A stretch of DNA of 38,490 nt, taken from the IMG/VR virus record IMGVR_UViG_3300006919_009379, positions 1 to 38,490 of that record; one strand, 5' to 3'. Below are positions 7,750-15,625 of the stretch, piece by piece; positions within the stretch are counted from its first letter, which is position 1; each line of letters opens with the position of its first letter. The DNA is from a virus. Both the position numbers and the translations under genes were made by a program. The notes under the pieces were generated by a model, which worked only from the letters and a program-made list of their open reading frames with translations, was not told the DNA's origin and did not search any database.

Positions 7750-8567
7750 TATTTAGCCTATACATAGACATACCTAAAGAAAATTTAGTATCTCATTTTG
7801 AAAGTAAAAATAAGTTTGAAAAAAATTATGAGTGGCTGTTTAGTAAAAAATTTACATACGCAAAAAAATTAGGAATAGATTTTAGATTTTTCTCTTATGA
7901 TGAAAAATATGAAAATTATTTAAAAGAATTTAAACAGAGTTTTCCTCAAGTTCCAGAATATAATATTGTTAATTTCTATAAAATTTTTTTAATGTATGAA
8001 TTATCAAAAGAATATGATGAGATACTTTATTTAGATTTTGATGTAGTACCTTTAACTAATAAAAATTTTTTTAATGAATGGAATTTAGAAAATGGAATAG
8101 TTATTTTTTGTCCTACGGAAAGAATAGATAAAAAAGTAAATGAGTTAGATACTTTAAAATTAAACTACTCGCCTAGATCTCCTTTAGCTAAGTTTTGGAC
8201 TACTAAGTGTTTGTTAATGGAAAACAATATTAAAGCAGAGCCGCAAGTCTTTAATACTGGGATTATTGGAATTAATAAAAAACATTTATTAAAATTAAAC
8301 TATTTTGAAAATTTTTCTGATATACTTAACACAATATCTAATTTAATGAATGATGATTTTTACCCAAATAGTATTAGAAAACTTTTTAGTCATAATAATG
8401 AAGCTATATGGGCTTATAATACTATTGCTAAAAAAGTAAAATGGCAAGAGATAGGACCAAGCTGGCATCATTTCTTAGATAAATGGGACTATATACCTAA
8501 AGGTACTAATTTAGTACATTGTATTAATAAAAATTTTGAATATGTAAAAGAATGGTGCTCTAGGTAA
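7737..8567 (+). CDS. GT-A glycosyltransferase with DFD motif
   Basis: This 276-residue protein has a nucleotide-binding N-terminus ('RRVIFSLYID'), the DxD motif as 'ILYLDFDVVP' (DFD at 100-102), and 'QVFNTGIIGINKKHL' (about 170-184), the usual block following the donor site in GT-A enzymes. 'EAIWAYN' and 'WHHF' near the C-terminus may supply the catalytic base and a metal ligand. It overlaps the previous gene by 13 bases and is the last gene of the rightward operon. Its stop lies inside the end of the convergent leftward gene. It was probably transferred with, and works with, the other sugar genes. Confidence 0.75.
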   Translation: MRRVIFSLYIDIPKENLVSHFESKNKFEKNYEWLFSKKFTYAKKLGIDFRFFSYDEKYENYLKEFKQSFPQVPEYNIVNFYKIFLMYELSKEYDEILYLDFDVVPLTNKNFFNEWNLENGIVIFCPTERIDKKVNELDTLKLNYSPRSPLAKFWTTKCLLMENNIKAEPQVFNTGIIGINKKHLLKLNYFENFSDILNTISNLMNDDFYPNSIRKLFSHNNEAIWAYNTIAKKVKWQEIGPSWHHFLDKWDYIPKGTNLVHCINKNFEYVKEWCSR

Positions 8568-9060
8568 TATTACCTCTATCTACAATGTCCATAGCCACTC
8601 TTGTAGCATCACATATTGTAGTAGTTTTTCTTAGCTTAGCTTTCAATTCTTTTTTATCAGAATTTTTAATAGGCTCTGATTCAAAAAGAGCAAGTTTATA
8701 CATAAACAATCTTTCAATATCAGAGTCGTCTCCAAACAAAATATTATCTACAAAAACTTTATAAAATCTGCTATTGATAGAATCTACATCATAAATGAGA
8801 CCTCTCTTTTTAGCTATTTCAATAACGTCTTTTTCGAAAATAGTATTCTGTTCTCTTATATATTTGTAAGTTGTTTCATGTAATTCATCTTCTGACATAT
8901 GAGACAAAAGTCTATTCCAAGCTGCATCACCTTCTTTAGCTTCAACTACTTCAATTTGAAATACTCCGCTTTTGTCTAGCCATTCTACTTGTGCAATACT
9001 TCTTTCGTTATTAATAAAATATGCAGTAATAAATTCAAATTCATCGTATTCTTTTATCAT
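8560..9060 (-). CDS. Conserved T4-like marine phage protein of unknown function
   Basis: This 166-residue protein resembles a family I know only as hypothetical proteins of T4-like cyanophages and related marine phages. Recognisable blocks are 'EFEFITAYF' at the N-terminus, 'WNRLLSHMSEDELHE' in the middle, 'FEKDVIEIAKKRGLIYD' and 'LKAKLRKTTT' at the C-terminus. It is mostly helical and charged, without membrane segments or enzyme motifs. GAGG precedes the start. It is the last gene of the leftward structural block and carries one Asp-Ser-Asp tripeptide. Position suggests a virion or assembly role, but no function is established. Confidence 0.6.
   Translation of the reverse strand: MIKEYDEFEFITAYFINNERSIAQVEWLDKSGVFQIEVVEAKEGDAAWNRLLSHMSEDELHETTYKYIREQNTIFEKDVIEIAKKRGLIYDVDSINSRFYKVFVDNILFGDDSDIERLFMYKLALFESEPIKNSDKKELKAKLRKTTTICDATRVAMDIVDRGNIT
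8562..8575. repeat. 14-base perfect palindrome at convergent gene ends
   Basis: AGGTAATATTACCT is its own reverse complement and spans the overlapping stop codons of the two convergent genes. As RNA it could fold only a short 5-bp stem with a 4-base loop and has no U-tract, so it is a weak candidate for a bidirectional terminator. Confidence 0.4.
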
Positions 9061-9068
9061 AATTGCCT

Positions 9069-9968
9069 CTAAATAATAGTTTGTCTAAGAAAATATGTAT
9101 CTGCAGTAACAGCAGTACCGTTAGGAAACTCTTGAGCTCTATAATCATCTGTATTAACATATCTAGTCTGATAGTTTCCACCACCGTTTAAAATTGTGTT
9201 AATCATACCTGTACCTTGATTACTTCCTGCTCCATTAATATTGTATGAAACCTGACTACCTGATTGTGTAGCATAATATCTCATAAATTCTTGCAACAAA
9301 GTTTCAAACTGAGCATAAGTATACTCTCTAACACCTGACGTACCATCAATATATAATGGTAGGTTAAATGAACCACCATCAGTTGCTGCAGATCTATACA
9401 CTAAAGAATAGTTACTAATAGTTGTAGGTTGATCTCTTGTTTCATTAATACCACCTGCAGTGTAAGCTCCTACGTTTGCTCTAGTGTCTGTAAATACAAT
9501 ACCTAATCCTGTATTACCTTGTGCAATATAATAAGTACCTTGAGCGTAAGTGTTAGCTATCATAGCTTGAATAGAAGGTAAAACAAAAGTATCAAAAAAA
9601 TCTTGGGTGGACATTTCTCTTAACCCACTTGTACCGTCTCTATAAACAGGCAGTCCTTGAGGAGTAGATGGTGCACTTACAGATTGTATACCCATAGTAA
9701 TTTTTGAGTAGCCTACAGTAACTGTTGAAACGTTTCCAGCTTCAGCTTGAGTAGGAAATCTATCTACTCTAGTGCTTCCGGCACCAGCTTTTTTTCTAGT
9801 ATCGTTTATCGTACCCAAATTACCACCTGAGCTTACTACAGCTAAAGTGATTGACGGATTAAGAGCGTATTGATAGGTTGATTCAAGTTTTATATTATCA
9901 ATGTCTACAGAAGACATCTCTATGAGACCGGATGTACCATCTATTTTAACTGGTGTGCGCACAGTCAT
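9069..9968 (-). CDS. Putative virion structural protein with three DGTSG repeats
   Basis: This 299-residue protein contains three copies of a block reading Asp-Gly-Thr-Ser-Gly, hydrophobic, (Arg/Ile)-Glu, each followed by an acidic helix: near residues 10-23, 110-123 and 208-221. Spacing is about 100 residues, so it appears to be built of three similar domains. The rest is rich in Gly, Ser, Thr and Asn, as in fibre or tail-surface proteins. It lacks any Asp-Ser-(Asp/Glu) tripeptide, unlike the genes just upstream of it in the operon. AAAGGTAG precedes the start. I know similar proteins only as structural or hypothetical proteins of marine T4-like phages. Confidence 0.55.
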   Translation of the reverse strand: MTVRTPVKIDGTSGLIEMSSVDIDNIKLESTYQYALNPSITLAVVSSGGNLGTINDTRKKAGAGSTRVDRFPTQAEAGNVSTVTVGYSKITMGIQSVSAPSTPQGLPVYRDGTSGLREMSTQDFFDTFVLPSIQAMIANTYAQGTYYIAQGNTGLGIVFTDTRANVGAYTAGGINETRDQPTTISNYSLVYRSAATDGGSFNLPLYIDGTSGVREYTYAQFETLLQEFMRYYATQSGSQVSYNINGAGSNQGTGMINTILNGGGNYQTRYVNTDDYRAQEFPNGTAVTADTYFLRQTII

Positions 9969-9979
9969 AATAACTACCT

Positions 9980-11227
9980 TTAGTTGTTGCCTGGTTTAGG
10001 TACGTCAGCGTCCTCTTGCAATAAGTGTCCAGATATTATAGTAGAACCGGCAGCGTTTTTAACAGTAAATCTTGTAGTGTCTTCAAATCTATGACCAAAA
10101 GCATAGATATCACTATCTACATGAAGATCACCTCTTATGTATACATCATTTTCAAAAGTAGCATCGCCTTTGACTAATAAATCTGAATCAATAGTAACAT
10201 TACCTTCAATAATAACATTACCTTCAAAAGTGTTACCTGAATCAGAACCTAATAAAGATGTAGAAATTAAAGCACGCCATTCACCATATAATAAATTACC
10301 ATCACCATCTGAGTCTACTACAACAGCATTCTTACTTACTCTTTCATCTGAATCCATAGTTCTAATTACATCTTGGAAATCAGAATCATCCATAATAGAT
10401 GTGTCTAACCAATACAGTTTACCTGATTCAGAATCTCTATTTTGAATCCAAAAATTACCAGCTGCTAAAGCTTTTTCTGGAGCTGTTGGTTTAATAGTAG
10501 GTATGTTGTTTATTTCAATAATTTGATATTCATCTCTAGGATTTCTTTGAGCAATCTTATAACCAATTTCTACTCTTCCAGAAAAATCTTTTAAATATAA
10601 TTTTGATGTAACATGGCTAATTAATCTACCAGTACCAAAAGTTCTTCTAAAACCTGTTGTTGCTAAATCAAATTCAATGATAGTAGAAGCATTAGAAGAG
10701 TTTAAAGCAACAGCCGAACTCATTTCAACTCTAATTACTGGCTGGTAAAAGAAATCAATATATCTTACAAAATCAGAACTAAAGGTTAAGGAAGAAGAAC
10801 TACCTGTAGTTTTATAAAACGTAACACTATTAGCATTTGATGTTACTTGGCTGGCACCTACTTCAGCAATAGCGGCGTTTTTAATTTGAGAAATAACATC
10901 TGATATTAAACTATCTGAATCTAATACTAAAGATTTACTACTACCATTAATAGTATAACCTATTGTAGTAATATCAGAATCAAAATCAAGATCATTTATA
11001 GTAATAATAAAACCAGCGTCTTCATCAAAACTTGTAACCGTTTGACCAAAAGTATACGTATCAAACATTTGACGTTTGGTGTATAATTTTCTTGTTTCAA
11101 GGTTAATAGCAATTTCACCTTCAAGAATTTGACTTGCTAAAGGTTGACCTTCACCGTTAACACCGCTAATTCTAGATCTACGGTGCTGAACAAAACCTCT
11201 TTGTACTTGAGTATCACTATCAATCAT
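9980..11227 (-). CDS. Tail fibre-like structural protein
   Basis: This 415-residue protein has an N-terminal segment 'FVQHRRSRISG' and 'LEGEIAINLETRKLYT' (about 36-51), a block common at the start of phage tail fibre and tail appendage proteins ('GELAINxxDxKLY'). The C-terminal third ('NVIIEGNVTIDSDLLVKGD', then further V-x-G-D turns) is a short-period beta repeat like a triple-stranded fibre shaft. Nine Asp-Ser-(Asp/Glu) tripeptides occur. The start overlaps the upstream stop by 8 bases. A distal tail or whisker role is likely; the exact T4 counterpart is not clear. Confidence 0.6.
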   Translation of the reverse strand: MIDSDTQVQRGFVQHRRSRISGVNGEGQPLASQILEGEIAINLETRKLYTKRQMFDTYTFGQTVTSFDEDAGFIITINDLDFDSDITTIGYTINGSSKSLVLDSDSLISDVISQIKNAAIAEVGASQVTSNANSVTFYKTTGSSSSLTFSSDFVRYIDFFYQPVIRVEMSSAVALNSSNASTIIEFDLATTGFRRTFGTGRLISHVTSKLYLKDFSGRVEIGYKIAQRNPRDEYQIIEINNIPTIKPTAPEKALAAGNFWIQNRDSESGKLYWLDTSIMDDSDFQDVIRTMDSDERVSKNAVVVDSDGDGNLLYGEWRALISTSLLGSDSGNTFEGNVIIEGNVTIDSDLLVKGDATFENDVYIRGDLHVDSDIYAFGHRFEDTTRFTVKNAAGSTIISGHLLQEDADVPKPGNN

Positions 11228-12620
11228 CTACTCGTGCTCCTGGAACTAATAACTGCACCATACCAGGAAATGGTTCGTCAGTAATTAAAAGTATATTACC
11301 AGTCTGGTCAACAATAGAACCAGTAGTAACTTGTTTAAAGACTTGAGCAGGAGAAGCATCAGCAAACCCATTATAGATTTTTGGTCTACCTTGACCATCA
11401 GAATCTAAATCGGGTGAGTTAGAAAACGCTCCGTCTGAATCTCTACCAAATACTGCTTTAAGTCTTTTAAACGTATTTCTGTTTGATGCTGTTTCTGGTT
11501 GCGTGTTAATGTAGTCATATAAGAAACTATTAATTTGAATAAGAGCTTCTGAATCATACATTGAATTTGTCATTCTTCTGTATACTTGAAACACAGGTTG
11601 TGATACAGCATCATCTATATCACTTTGTTGAGTGGATGGAGCTACCGGTAAAACATATTGTCCGTTTCTTAATTCCAGCTCGCCACCTACTGTAAGGTCT
11701 GGTTTGTTCCATTCAATCCAATCACCTGCTTCAAAATTATCTTGTCTAGCATTCATAATTTGTTGAGTACTAATTAAAGTAGTTCTTCTTAACACCCAAC
11801 CTTTATCTGGACCTTGATATGTAAAAATTAAAGTATTGTCTTGTGCAGTGCTAAAGTTAACAAAAGATTTACCATCATCAATATCAAATTTTTGCCACAA
11901 CTTAGGATAATTTGTATTTACTTCTGAATCAAACTTAGCGTGATCAAAATTAACTCTCTTATATACCGGGTAGTGTTTTACGCCTAAATGATCAGTTAAA
12001 GCAACTGCATCTGAGTCCGGATAAAGATCTAATGATTCTGGCGTGTGAGTTTTCCATTCAGTAATTTGTGCCGCATTTCTAAACTCATAAGGTGTGGTCC
12101 ATATAGATATATTTTTATGTTGCCAACTAGAAAAAGAATCTCTTACTTCAATTACATCTCCAGCTCTAGCTAAAGGTAATACTAAGTGTATTGTTCTACC
12201 TTGAGAAACTTCTCTAAGATCAGCTGTAATTCTTTCTCCTCTAGATAAAAAATACCATTCGCTATCTCTAAAAATATCTGGAATGCCACTTGCTGTCGAA
12301 TCAACAAACTCGCTCTCGCTGTCTACTCCATAACCAAAATTATTAATTGTATCTCTAGGAGTTGTAGGTCCCCCTGACTTAAAATTAACAATTGTGTATT
12401 TACCAGCTGGATGTAATTCACCTACTTTATATTCATAATCTTTAAAAGGTCTTCTGTAACCATAAAAGGCATTATTTGGATCATTACCAATTGGGTTGTC
12501 TCCAAAGTTAGAATACAAGTCAGCAAACAAGTTATTGATCTTAAGACCACCTTGTCTAGCTGAATCTCCTGTACCCGAATCTGGTGTGGTACCTAAGTTA
12601 ATTAAATCTTTTGAAGCCAT
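11220..12620 (-). CDS. Structural protein with 'NLGTTPDSGTGD' N-terminal motif
   Basis: This 466-residue protein begins with 'INLGTTPDSGTGDSARQGG' followed by 'LKINNLFADLY', a motif widespread in T4-like marine phage structural proteins and also present in modified form in the 255-residue protein at 14553-15320. The remainder is beta-rich without enzyme motifs. Seven Asp-Ser-(Asp/Glu) tripeptides are present. The 14-base gap upstream contains AATAAATA but no Shine-Dalgarno next to the ATG (an AGGT lies about 15 bases upstream). It follows gp15 and is likely a baseplate- or neck-associated virion protein. The counterpart in T4 is uncertain. Confidence 0.6.
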   Translation of the reverse strand: MASKDLINLGTTPDSGTGDSARQGGLKINNLFADLYSNFGDNPIGNDPNNAFYGYRRPFKDYEYKVGELHPAGKYTIVNFKSGGPTTPRDTINNFGYGVDSESEFVDSTASGIPDIFRDSEWYFLSRGERITADLREVSQGRTIHLVLPLARAGDVIEVRDSFSSWQHKNISIWTTPYEFRNAAQITEWKTHTPESLDLYPDSDAVALTDHLGVKHYPVYKRVNFDHAKFDSEVNTNYPKLWQKFDIDDGKSFVNFSTAQDNTLIFTYQGPDKGWVLRRTTLISTQQIMNARQDNFEAGDWIEWNKPDLTVGGELELRNGQYVLPVAPSTQQSDIDDAVSQPVFQVYRRMTNSMYDSEALIQINSFLYDYINTQPETASNRNTFKRLKAVFGRDSDGAFSNSPDLDSDGQGRPKIYNGFADASPAQVFKQVTTGSIVDQTGNILLITDEPFPGMVQLLVPGARVDD

Positions 12621-12624
12621 ATTT

Positions 12625-12632
12625 TATTTATT
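12625..12632 (-). promoter_or_regulatory. Late promoter-like AATAAATA directly before a start codon
   Basis: Leftward AATAAATA ends four bases before the ATG at 12620. With T4 geometry, transcription would begin at or within one base of that ATG, giving a leaderless mRNA. The DNA is AT-rich, so chance is a real alternative. Confidence 0.3.
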
Positions 12633-12634
12633 AC

Positions 12635-13504
12635 CTAAATTGTACTTAGATCTCTAACGATCTTAACTATATTACCATCAGAATCAGACATATTAAGTAC
12701 GGTAGGACTAAGATTTGAATCATTACTTAATGTAGCATCTGAATCAGGTTGTGTTACATTAGCCCATCCAACCTCTGAGCCTTCAATGGGTTTTAAACCT
12801 CTAGACAATTGATACAATTCAGGTATATTGCCGTCAGAATCTTTAGCTGGCGTGCCTAAAATAACTCTAGAATCATAGATAATACTTGTTGTTACAGCAG
12901 GACCATATAACCATATTTTAGAAGTAAATTCTAAGTTCCATTCAACCATTCTTCTATCACCTACATCACCCGTCCAATCATCTGCCCAGGTAGCTGCAGT
13001 AAGAATAAAAGGCATATCGTATGTATTTGTAGGTAATGGTGTATCACTATCAGCATCTAAAGGAAAATTTCTTACCTTGACTGTATATGCAGGAGTAAAG
13101 AATGGTAAAATTTGCTCCATAATTTGCCAACCATCATTTAAATTTTTTGTAGTTACATACATTGTAAAATCTAAATTGTATGGTGTTGGGGAATGAACTC
13201 TTTGTCTTGGTAGAGATAAACTATCCGGTGTTCTTATAATAGATTGTTTATTAGTTATTTTTCTATCGGTATCATAATTCATAGCAACAATCTCATATGA
13301 GATTCTAGGCAGCAATTTTTCAAACATTTCTTCTTCACGTTTAAATTGCTTTTGTGCTTCTAACCATTTTACTCTTGGGCCATAAGAAATGGGAACAGGA
13401 AGAAATTTTCCGTCTCTTCTTTTTATTACAATATTATTAAACAAGCTGCCAAATACTGCGACAGCCGTCTTAATAGTTTCATTGTAAAAATGTTGACCAA
13501 TCAT
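12635..13504 (-). CDS. gp15: gp15-like tail sheath stabilizer and completion protein
   Basis: This 289-residue protein matches T4 gp15 in order of motifs: 'HFYNETIKTAVAVFGSLFNNI' at the N-terminus, 'VPISYGPRVKWL', 'LPRISYEIVAMNYD', 'PTPYNLDFTMYVTTKN', 'IMEQILPFFTPAYT' and 'DRRMVEWNLEFTSKIWLYGP'. T4 gp15 forms a hexameric ring that caps the tail and joins it to the neck, and has 272 residues. The C-terminal tail after residue 210 is variable and contains three of the four Asp-Ser-Asp tripeptides. Its ATG shares one base with the stop of gp14, in the T4 order 14-15. Confidence 0.88.
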   Translation of the reverse strand: MIGQHFYNETIKTAVAVFGSLFNNIVIKRRDGKFLPVPISYGPRVKWLEAQKQFKREEEMFEKLLPRISYEIVAMNYDTDRKITNKQSIIRTPDSLSLPRQRVHSPTPYNLDFTMYVTTKNLNDGWQIMEQILPFFTPAYTVKVRNFPLDADSDTPLPTNTYDMPFILTAATWADDWTGDVGDRRMVEWNLEFTSKIWLYGPAVTTSIIYDSRVILGTPAKDSDGNIPELYQLSRGLKPIEGSEVGWANVTQPDSDATLSNDSNLSPTVLNMSDSDGNIVKIVRDLSTI

Positions 13505-14553
13505 TAAATATCATCTAAATTATTAATTATCCCAGAGTAACCAAAAGCTTCAGCTGTGTAATCTTTTGTAATTACATCACCTTTATCTCTTAATGGTTCT
13601 CCTTGACTGTCATATTTTGTTTCTTTTTGTGAACGTTCTTCTAAAGCTTTATTATCTGCCCAAGTATCAAAATGATCATCACTGTCATCAGCAATATTGA
13701 GATTCTTAGATTCTGAATCTGTTAATTCTAATCCAGTCTTGGCTCGTGCGATAGGTCCTGTATCTGAATCAATAAGGTTTTTCTGAGTTCCGTCTTTATT
13801 ATACTCAACAACTCTTGGATTAAATTCAAGGTCTTCTCCACTAAGTTCAAATAATCTACATCTTAATTTATATTGGTAGTTATCACCTATTTGGTAAAAC
13901 GCACCATCATGATAAGTAGTTACGCGTAAAATTTCAAACACTTTAGGAATATATTGCTCTTTATTCTGAGCAGATCTACCAAAAGGAATAACAACTAGAT
14001 CGCCTTCTAAAGGTCTTACTCTTTTAAAAGCTTCTGATTCTGTAGGATTGACTGCTGCTAAATCTGAATCCCAATTATCATATAATTCTTCCCATTTAGG
14101 AATAGCAATAGATAAAATAACTTCTTCCCGGAATTCAATTCCGTAAGTAGTCATTACGTCACCTTCACCTTCAAAACCAGCTGCAGCAACTAGCAATACA
14201 TCTGCTTGGAAACCTCTATGAAATCTACTTTCAGGTCTTTCATTCCACACTTCATCTGTATAGGAAGAAGAACGAGGCATATACCTAACAGTAATACCGT
14301 TAATATTAATTGATTCTCTAATCAAGTTTTGAACTAATCTTTGTTCGTTAGTTGAGAAGCGAGAAGAGGCACCGAATTGGTTGATATAACCATCAATGTA
14401 AGTATTTCTAATACCTGAAGAGATGGCATAATCGTCGTTGACTTTTTGGATTGATCTGTTAAGATTGACACCGAAGTCTGAGTCATTATCAGCGTTGTTG
14501 TAATCTGTTGTTGACGCTACTGTAAAGCCAGAATAATTGTTTTTGATTGCCAT
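13504..14553 (-). CDS. gp14: gp14-like neck protein
   Basis: This 349-residue protein resembles T4 gp14 (256 residues), a head-tail neck protein. Shared blocks include 'NLIRESININGITVRYMPR' (T4: 'ESIQMRGVECYYVPR'), 'YGIEFREEVILSI', 'PLEGDLVVIPF' (T4: 'PKEGDLIYFPM'), 'FEILRVTTYHDGAFYQIGDN' and 'YKLRCRLFELSGEDL'. The extra length lies in an acidic C-terminal region with several Asp-Ser-(Asp/Glu) tripeptides. It directly precedes gp15, as in T4. gp14 and gp13 form the neck to which the tail attaches; no gp13 is recognisable in this window. Confidence 0.82.
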   Translation of the reverse strand: MAIKNNYSGFTVASTTDYNNADNDSDFGVNLNRSIQKVNDDYAISSGIRNTYIDGYINQFGASSRFSTNEQRLVQNLIRESININGITVRYMPRSSSYTDEVWNERPESRFHRGFQADVLLVAAAGFEGEGDVMTTYGIEFREEVILSIAIPKWEELYDNWDSDLAAVNPTESEAFKRVRPLEGDLVVIPFGRSAQNKEQYIPKVFEILRVTTYHDGAFYQIGDNYQYKLRCRLFELSGEDLEFNPRVVEYNKDGTQKNLIDSDTGPIARAKTGLELTDSESKNLNIADDSDDHFDTWADNKALEERSQKETKYDSQGEPLRDKGDVITKDYTAEAFGYSGIINNLDDI

Positions 14554-15320
14554 TAGCCATAATACCCTGAATCGAACCCTCTTTGATTAAAGCGTAAGTG
14601 AGCTTCAGTAATTGCATCATTAACGTTTCTAGCTTTAATATCCATTGTCTGTCTAGCACCAGCTTCAGTTTCAATAAAATTATCATAGAGAGCTTGTTGT
14701 TGTGCAGCAGTTAAATCAGTATCAGCATTTCCGTCTCTATATCTAGCTAAAGCAGTTTTGTAATCGAATTGTAAATTATCACCTGAATTTTGGTATATTA
14801 CATCATACTGGTTGTTAGCTTTGTTATATTGTATTAAGGAACCTTTATGAAGTACAACATCTCCTTCACTTGTGTCTATTCCAAAATCATTAATGTTAGG
14901 GTAAGTTATTCTCCAGCTTGAAAAACCTTCTGCTCTAAGAGTGGATTTAACTACTGCTACATTTTGATCACTAATCATATTTAAAGGAAGATCAGTGTAC
15001 TCTTTAATACCTAAAAACGGTCCGAAGAATTCAAGTCTGTTAAGTTCTTGATCAATAATTTCATTCGTGAGATATTCCGCCTCAATGAAATTATTAATCT
15101 TGATAAACGAAGTACGCAATGGATCACCATCATTAGAATTAGGAGCAGTACCAATATCAACCACTGTTGACTCAGTAGTAATTCTATTGGAGCTAGTATA
15201 TTGTACAATATTTCCATCTGAATCCTTTACGTTAGGAATTAAGTCAGGTTCACTTGCAGATCTACCTTTTGGATAAAGGTGATAATCTAATCTTCGGTTT
15301 AACGATGCATACCTAGCCAT
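14553..15320 (-). CDS. Structural protein related to the 466-residue neighbour by N-terminal motif
   Basis: This 255-residue protein contains 'DIGTAPNSNDGDPLRTSF' followed by 'IKINNFIEAEY' (about 54-82), a version of the motif at the start of the 466-residue protein at 11220-12620. An N-terminal segment 'MARYASLNRRLDYHLYPKGR' is basic and aromatic. The C-terminus is helical ('AITEAHLRFNQRGFDSGYYG'). It sits just before gp14, where T4 has gp13, but I see no gp13 similarity. The start overlaps the upstream small gene by 8 bases (ATGGCTAG). A virion neck or tail role is inferred from position. Confidence 0.55.
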   Translation of the reverse strand: MARYASLNRRLDYHLYPKGRSASEPDLIPNVKDSDGNIVQYTSSNRITTESTVVDIGTAPNSNDGDPLRTSFIKINNFIEAEYLTNEIIDQELNRLEFFGPFLGIKEYTDLPLNMISDQNVAVVKSTLRAEGFSSWRITYPNINDFGIDTSEGDVVLHKGSLIQYNKANNQYDVIYQNSGDNLQFDYKTALARYRDGNADTDLTAAQQQALYDNFIETEAGARQTMDIKARNVNDAITEAHLRFNQRGFDSGYYG

Positions 15321-15492
15321 TTTGTTCCACTAACTTCTCTAATAAACTTTCTATTCTATTTATTTTATTTTCAAGTTGATCTAATCTTGACTTTTCTTCT
15401 TTACGTTTTTTAGCTGCTTCGTACACTTTCCAATTAGTATTAATAACAGCTCCGTTTCTTTTTTCTAAACCTGAATGACCTTTTATTCTCAT
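15313..15492 (-). CDS. Small coiled-coil protein (59 residues)
   Basis: I translated this reading frame directly: ATG at 15492, TAG at 15313. The product begins MRIKGHSGLEKRNGAVINT and continues as a highly charged helix from about residue 21, with Leu and Ile at heptad-like spacing in its C-terminal half ('LDQLENKINRIESLLEKLV'). Its ATG overlaps the TGA of the Cys-rich gene (ATGA), and its stop lies inside the start of the next gene, so translation is probably coupled. Together with its neighbour it fills a 300-base space that would otherwise look empty. Function is unknown; a small assembly factor or virion component is possible. Confidence 0.65.
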   Translation of the reverse strand: MRIKGHSGLEKRNGAVINTNWKVYEAAKKRKEEKSRLDQLENKINRIESLLEKLVEQNG

Positions 15493-15617
15493 TCTATGTC
15501 ATGACAATCACAAAGTTTGCAATTGCATCCTTCTTCTGTACATTCATTACGTGGCTTGTTGTTTTCATCACAATGACAAGGATGATTACAATGGGAACAT
15601 GTTTGTCCTTCTGCCAT
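15489..15617 (-). CDS. Cys-rich 42-residue peptide, likely metal-binding
   Basis: I translated this frame directly: ATG at 15617, TGA at 15489, with GAGGT a few bases upstream. The peptide has nine Cys in 42 residues, at positions 7, 10, 14, 16, 26, 31, 33, 36 and 38, with His9, His12, His15 and His39. CxxC and CxC spacing ('CSHC', 'CHC', 'CNC', 'CDC') is typical of metallothioneins or of two small zinc sites. It lies between a giant structural gene and a coiled-coil gene in the late operon and is translationally coupled to the latter. No family is recognised; metal binding is inferred from composition. Confidence 0.65.
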   Translation of the reverse strand: MAEGQTCSHCNHPCHCDENNKPRNECTEEGCNCKLCDCHDIE

Positions 15618-15625
15618 AATTACCT

